Made by a program: the position numbers and the translations under genes. The notes beneath the pieces were generated by a model. That model saw nothing but the letters and a program-made list of their open reading frames with translations. It did not search any database and had not been told where the DNA came from. A stretch of DNA of 7,177 bases from Oscillibacter sp. CAG:241. GTDB taxonomy: Bacteria; Bacillota; Clostridia; Oscillospirales; Oscillospiraceae. The stretch spans positions 1 through 7,177 of the forward strand of contig FR884088.1 of NCBI GenBank assembly GCA_000435975.1, read 5' to 3'. The stretch's first letter is position 1; every line of letters starts with the position of its first letter. Of this stretch, positions 5,077 to 7,177 are shown piece after piece.

Positions 5077-5108
5077 AAAAACCGCAAGGCAAGCGCCTTG
5101 CGGTTTTT
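5077..5108. terminator. Bidirectional terminator between prmA and sufB
   Basis: The 14-bp stem pairs AAAAACCGCAAGGC (5077-5090) with GCCTTGCGGTTTTT (5095-5108) around the loop AAGC. A T run follows on the plus strand and longer T runs on the minus strand. It starts 16 nt after the prmA stop and 16 nt after the convergent sufB stop, so it serves both operons. A partial copy, AAAAAACCGC, precedes the stem at 5065-5074. Confidence 0.92.
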
Positions 5109-5124
5109 GTTTGATTTTGCCGGC

Positions 5125-6054
5125 TTATGCCAAGAATCCCTTCAGGATGGTTTCCTCCGCCTCCTCCGGGGTCAGCCCCAGGGTCTCCAGCTTCAGCAGC
5201 TGGTCCCCGGCGATCTTGCCGATGGCGGCCTCGTGGATCAGCTGCGCGTCGGGACAGTTGGCGGTGATGGCCGGAACGGACTGGATATGGGCGGCGCCCA
5301 TGATGATGGAGTCGCACTGCACGTGGCCGAAGCACTGGCTGTTGCCCACCATCACCGGGTGGAACACCTGGCGGGAGCTGTCCTGGGCCACGGACCGGGA
5401 GATCACCCGGCCCCGGGCGTTCTCGCCGTTGAGCTCGATGGTCATGTCGCTCTCCGCCGTCTGGTCCCCGTGGGTCAGCAGGCGCTCGGTGACCACCACC
5501 TCGCTGCCCGCCTCGCAGTAAAAACGGGTGTCCCGCAGGGTGGAGTCAATGCCCCGGATCTGGATGGTGTCCATCTGCATGGTGGAGTTCTCCCCCAGAT
5601 ACACGATGGTCTGGGGATTCATAACGTTTTTGCCGGTTTCACCCTGGGCGTCCTCGCCGTAGTGCTTCTCGGTGTAGTGGACCCGGCAGTTCTTCCCGAT
5701 GTGGAAGGTGTGAACGCCGTCGTGGCGGCTCTCGTCGCAGCCGGAGTTGTGGATGCCGCACCCGGCCACGATGTTCACGTCGCAGTCGTCGGCCACATAG
5801 AAGTCGTTGTATACCATGTCGCTCATGCCCGTCTGGCTGATGATGACGGGGATGTGACAGGTCTCGCCCTTGGTGCCCGCCTGGAAGCGGATGTCAATGC
5901 CGGGCTTGCCGTCGGCCCGGGGATCGATGGCGATGTGCTCCGTGGACTGCCGGGCCTCGCAGCCCATGTCCTTGCGGATGTTGAACGCGCCCGCGGGCCT
6001 GCCGGTAAGGTCGGCGATCTTTTCCAGCAGCTTGGCGTCAATTTCGGTAATCAT
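5125..6054 (-). CDS. sufB: Compact SufB-type Fe-S cluster assembly scaffold (SufBD family)
   Basis: Cytoplasmic scaffold on which Fe-S clusters are built, working with the ATPase SufC. At 309 aa it is much shorter than E. coli SufB (495 aa) and lacks most of the N-terminal region. It keeps the beta-helix core and C-terminal helical SufC-docking part. Landmarks: repetitive beta-strand sequence from about 55 to 245; VQCDS with C247, aligned by eye with E. coli SufB Cys405; AQLIHEAAIGKI with H274-E275, matching SufB His433-Glu434; DQLLKLETLGLTPEEAEETILKGFL (284-308), the conserved terminal helices. Further Cys residues (32, 66, 91, 99, 106, 123, 180, 241, 267) are plentiful. The ATG overlaps the sufC stop as ATGA, with AGGAGG 7 nt upstream. 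No sufD, sufS or sufU follows; the operon ends at the shared terminator. It resembles the short SufB of two-component SufCB (SMS-type) systems of anaerobes and archaea. Confidence 0.92.
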   Translation of the reverse strand: MITEIDAKLLEKIADLTGRPAGAFNIRKDMGCEARQSTEHIAIDPRADGKPGIDIRFQAGTKGETCHIPVIISQTGMSDMVYNDFYVADDCDVNIVAGCGIHNSGCDESRHDGVHTFHIGKNCRVHYTEKHYGEDAQGETGKNVMNPQTIVYLGENSTMQMDTIQIRGIDSTLRDTRFYCEAGSEVVVTERLLTHGDQTAESDMTIELNGENARGRVISRSVAQDSSRQVFHPVMVGNSQCFGHVQCDSIIMGAAHIQSVPAITANCPDAQLIHEAAIGKIAGDQLLKLETLGLTPEEAEETILKGFLA

Positions 6055-6791
6055 GAACGGGCCTCCTCTCTGTTCAGCACCGGGCAGCCGCCCAGGGTAT
6101 CCGCCAGGATCAGCGGCAGGATCTCCTCCGTGGTGCCCCGGTGGGCGATGCGTCCCCCGGCAATGACGGCGATCTCGTCGGCCAGCTGGATGATCCGCTC
6201 CTGGTGGGAGATGATGATCATGGTGGCCTGATGCTCCCGGTGGATCTGCTCAAACGTCTCCGTCAGCCGTGCGAAGCTCCACAGGTCGATGCCCGCCTCC
6301 GGCTCGTCGAAGATCATCAGGCTGCCCCGGCGGGCCAGGACGGTGGCGATCTCAATGCGCTTGACCTCGCCGCCGGACAGGGACACATCCACCTCCCGGT
6401 CCAGATAGTCGTTGGCACACAGGCCCACCTTGGTCAGATAGGCGCAGCACTGGTCCTTGGAGAGCTTTTCCTTCCCCGCCGCCAGCCGCAGCAGGTCGTG
6501 GACCGTGATGCCCTTGAACCGGGGCGGCTGCTGAAAGCCGTAGCTGATGCCCAGACGCGCCCGGTCGGTGATGGAAAGCGGGGTGACGTCCTGGCCGTTA
6601 TACAGAATGCGGCCGGACGTGGGCTGGACAAGGCCCATGATGATCTTGGCCAGGGTGGTCTTGCCGCCGCCGTTGGGGCCGGTAAAGACCATCAGCCGCT
6701 GATCCGGAATGGTGATGCTGATGTCCCTGAGAATGTCCATCTCCCCCTCGGGGGTGGACACGCGATAGCAGATGTTTTGCAGCTCCAGCAT
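6051..6791 (-). CDS. sufC: Fe-S cluster assembly ATPase SufC
   Basis: ABC-type ATPase of 246 aa, the normal SufC length, without membrane segments. It drives conformational change in the SufB-type scaffold during cluster assembly. Motifs in order: Walker A GPNGGGKTT (38-46, Lys44); Q-loop GFQQPPRFKGITV (85-97), whose QxPP form is typical of SufC; signature LSGGE (138-142) within SLSGGEVKRIEIA; Walker B SLMIFDEPEAGID (157-169) with catalytic Glu163; D-loop AGID; switch His196 in IIISHQERI. The start at 6791 has AAGGAGG 9 nt upstream. The stop overlaps the sufB start by 4 nt, so the pair is translationally coupled and both subunits should be made together. The operon has its own promoter and is divergent from the possible ferritin-like gene at 6926. 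Confidence 0.95.
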   Translation of the reverse strand: MLELQNICYRVSTPEGEMDILRDISITIPDQRLMVFTGPNGGGKTTLAKIIMGLVQPTSGRILYNGQDVTPLSITDRARLGISYGFQQPPRFKGITVHDLLRLAAGKEKLSKDQCCAYLTKVGLCANDYLDREVDVSLSGGEVKRIEIATVLARRGSLMIFDEPEAGIDLWSFARLTETFEQIHREHQATMIIISHQERIIQLADEIAVIAGGRIAHRGTTEEILPLILADTLGGCPVLNREEARS

Positions 6792-6835
6792 GGAACAGTT
6801 CCTCCTTTTGGGAAAAATCCCCTCTCAAAATGTTT

Positions 6836-6864
6836 ATTTTAGCAGATTCTTCCGGAAAAAGCAA
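6836..6864 (-). promoter_or_regulatory. Promoter of sufCB with a central palindrome
   Basis: On the minus strand TTGCTT (6864-6859) is followed after 17 bp by TAAAAT (6841-6836), with TGC just before it, giving an extended -10 form. The start would lie near 6829, about 38 nt before the sufC ATG. The palindrome TTCCGGAA (6850-6857) sits in the spacer, with further A/T symmetry around it, and could be a repressor site. No known Fe-S regulator motif is recognised. Confidence 0.62.
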
Positions 6865-6898
6865 TCCATAAGTGACCGTTTTCCTCCCTCTGTCATAG

Positions 6899-6904
6899 TA
6901 TAAC
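6899..6904 (+). promoter_or_regulatory. Possible -10 box for the 6926 gene
   Basis: TATAAC matches five of six -10 positions and lies 21 bp before the ATG, so the mRNA would have only a short leader holding the AAGGAGGG ribosome site. No good -35 box is seen at 16-18 bp, so the call is weak. Confidence 0.3.
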
Positions 6905-6925
6905 AGAAGAAGGAGGGAACCAAAC

Positions 6926-7177
6926 ATGGAACAGACTCCGCAGAACACCTTTGACTATGACAGCTGCCGCCGGGTGTGGCAGCGGGTATCCCCGGAGCTG
7001 GACCCGTATCCGGCGGGGGAGGGGAGCGCCGACTGTCCGGCGGCCCCGGCCCCGGATCTGAAGCGCCTTCAGGAGCTCATCGAGGGGGAGCTGGGGGACC
7101 GGCGGGCCTATCTGTGCGCCGCCCGGTGCGCGCCCCATCCCGCCGCCCGGCGGACGCTCCAGCGGATGGCTGCCGAC
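6926..7177 (+). CDS. Partial gene, possible ferritin-like domain protein (5' part only)
   Basis: Eighty-four codons remain open to the right edge, so the C-terminal part is missing. The ATG has AAGGAGGG ending 8 nt upstream. Residues 1-45 are polar and Pro-rich: NTFDYDSCRRVWQRVSPEL followed by a low-complexity Ala/Pro/Gly linker containing Cys37. Residues about 46-68 (LKRLQELIEGELGDRRAYLCAAR) form a helix with paired acids at Glu53 and Glu55. A second helix (AARRTLQRMAAD, about 73-84) is cut off. This opening resembles clostridial ferritin-like/rubrerythrin-related proteins, in which the second helix continues into an E-x-x-H metal motif; that region is outside the window. If correct, its place beside sufCB would fit an iron theme. 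Otherwise it is an unidentified cytoplasmic helical protein. The gene call is good; the family is tentative. Confidence 0.72.
   Translation, partial: MEQTPQNTFDYDSCRRVWQRVSPELDPYPAGEGSADCPAAPAPDLKRLQELIEGELGDRRAYLCAARCAPHPAARRTLQRMAAD

Noticed and set aside
4999..6231. Long plus-strand open frame (410 codons) opposite sufB and sufC
   Set aside because: It crosses the bidirectional terminator and the sufC-sufB junction and has no recognisable domain. It is an antisense shadow.
6893..7138. Minus-strand open frame opposite the 6926 gene
   Set aside because: The plus-strand gene has a strong ribosome site and a helix-forming product. The minus frame overlaps that ribosome site and has no start context.
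1..7177. CRISPR array, tRNA, rRNA, insertion-sequence ends or long direct repeats
   Set aside because: Reading both strands gave no regularly spaced repeats, no cloverleaf-like sequence and no transposase-like product.

Overview
This window looks like chromosomal DNA from a GC-rich clostridial Firmicute. The compact SufC-SufB pair, strong AGGAGG-type ribosome sites, TTG starts, high-GC third codon positions and AT-rich promoters all fit the Oscillospiraceae (Flavonifractor/Lawsonibacter-like gut bacteria). That placement is inference. There are no rRNA, tRNA, CRISPR or insertion-sequence signals, so the window reads as ordinary chromosome with some lineage-specific small genes.

Layout from left to right. 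(1) Positions 1-103 hold two hairpins. The second is a good terminator for the leftward operon that follows. (2) A leftward two-gene operon encodes an ornithine/alanine-racemase-family PLP enzyme (543-1637) and a 138-residue membrane protein (104-520), with a recognisable promoter at 1673-1701. (3) A LysR-type regulator (1729-2625, leftward) is transcribed divergently from a 58-residue two-helix membrane protein (2780-2956, rightward). Their predicted -35 boxes lie on top of each other. (4) A pyrimidine-rich 3' region and two strong hairpins end the small gene. (5) A rightward pair, degV-family lipid-binding protein (3226-4101) and prmA (4104-5060), follows a promoter crowded with inverted repeats and ends at a bidirectional terminator (5077-5108). 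(6) Convergent to it is a leftward sufC-sufB pair (6791 to 5125) with ATGA start/stop overlap and its own promoter. This is a minimal Fe-S cluster assembly scaffold with its ATPase. (7) A rightward gene starts at 6926 and runs off the window. It may be a ferritin-like protein.

How the genes may work together. The LysR protein sits between two candidate targets: the divergent small membrane protein and the downstream racemase/membrane-protein operon, which has its own promoter and nearby dyads. The degV-prmA pair couples a fatty-acid carrier family to a ribosomal-protein methyltransferase in one transcript, probably without a functional link. The sufCB pair next to a possible ferritin-like gene would be an iron/Fe-S neighbourhood if the ferritin assignment holds. 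No clearly undescribed multi-gene system is visible. The most unusual items are the compact standalone sufCB, the small membrane protein divergent from LysR, and the dyad-rich degV promoter.
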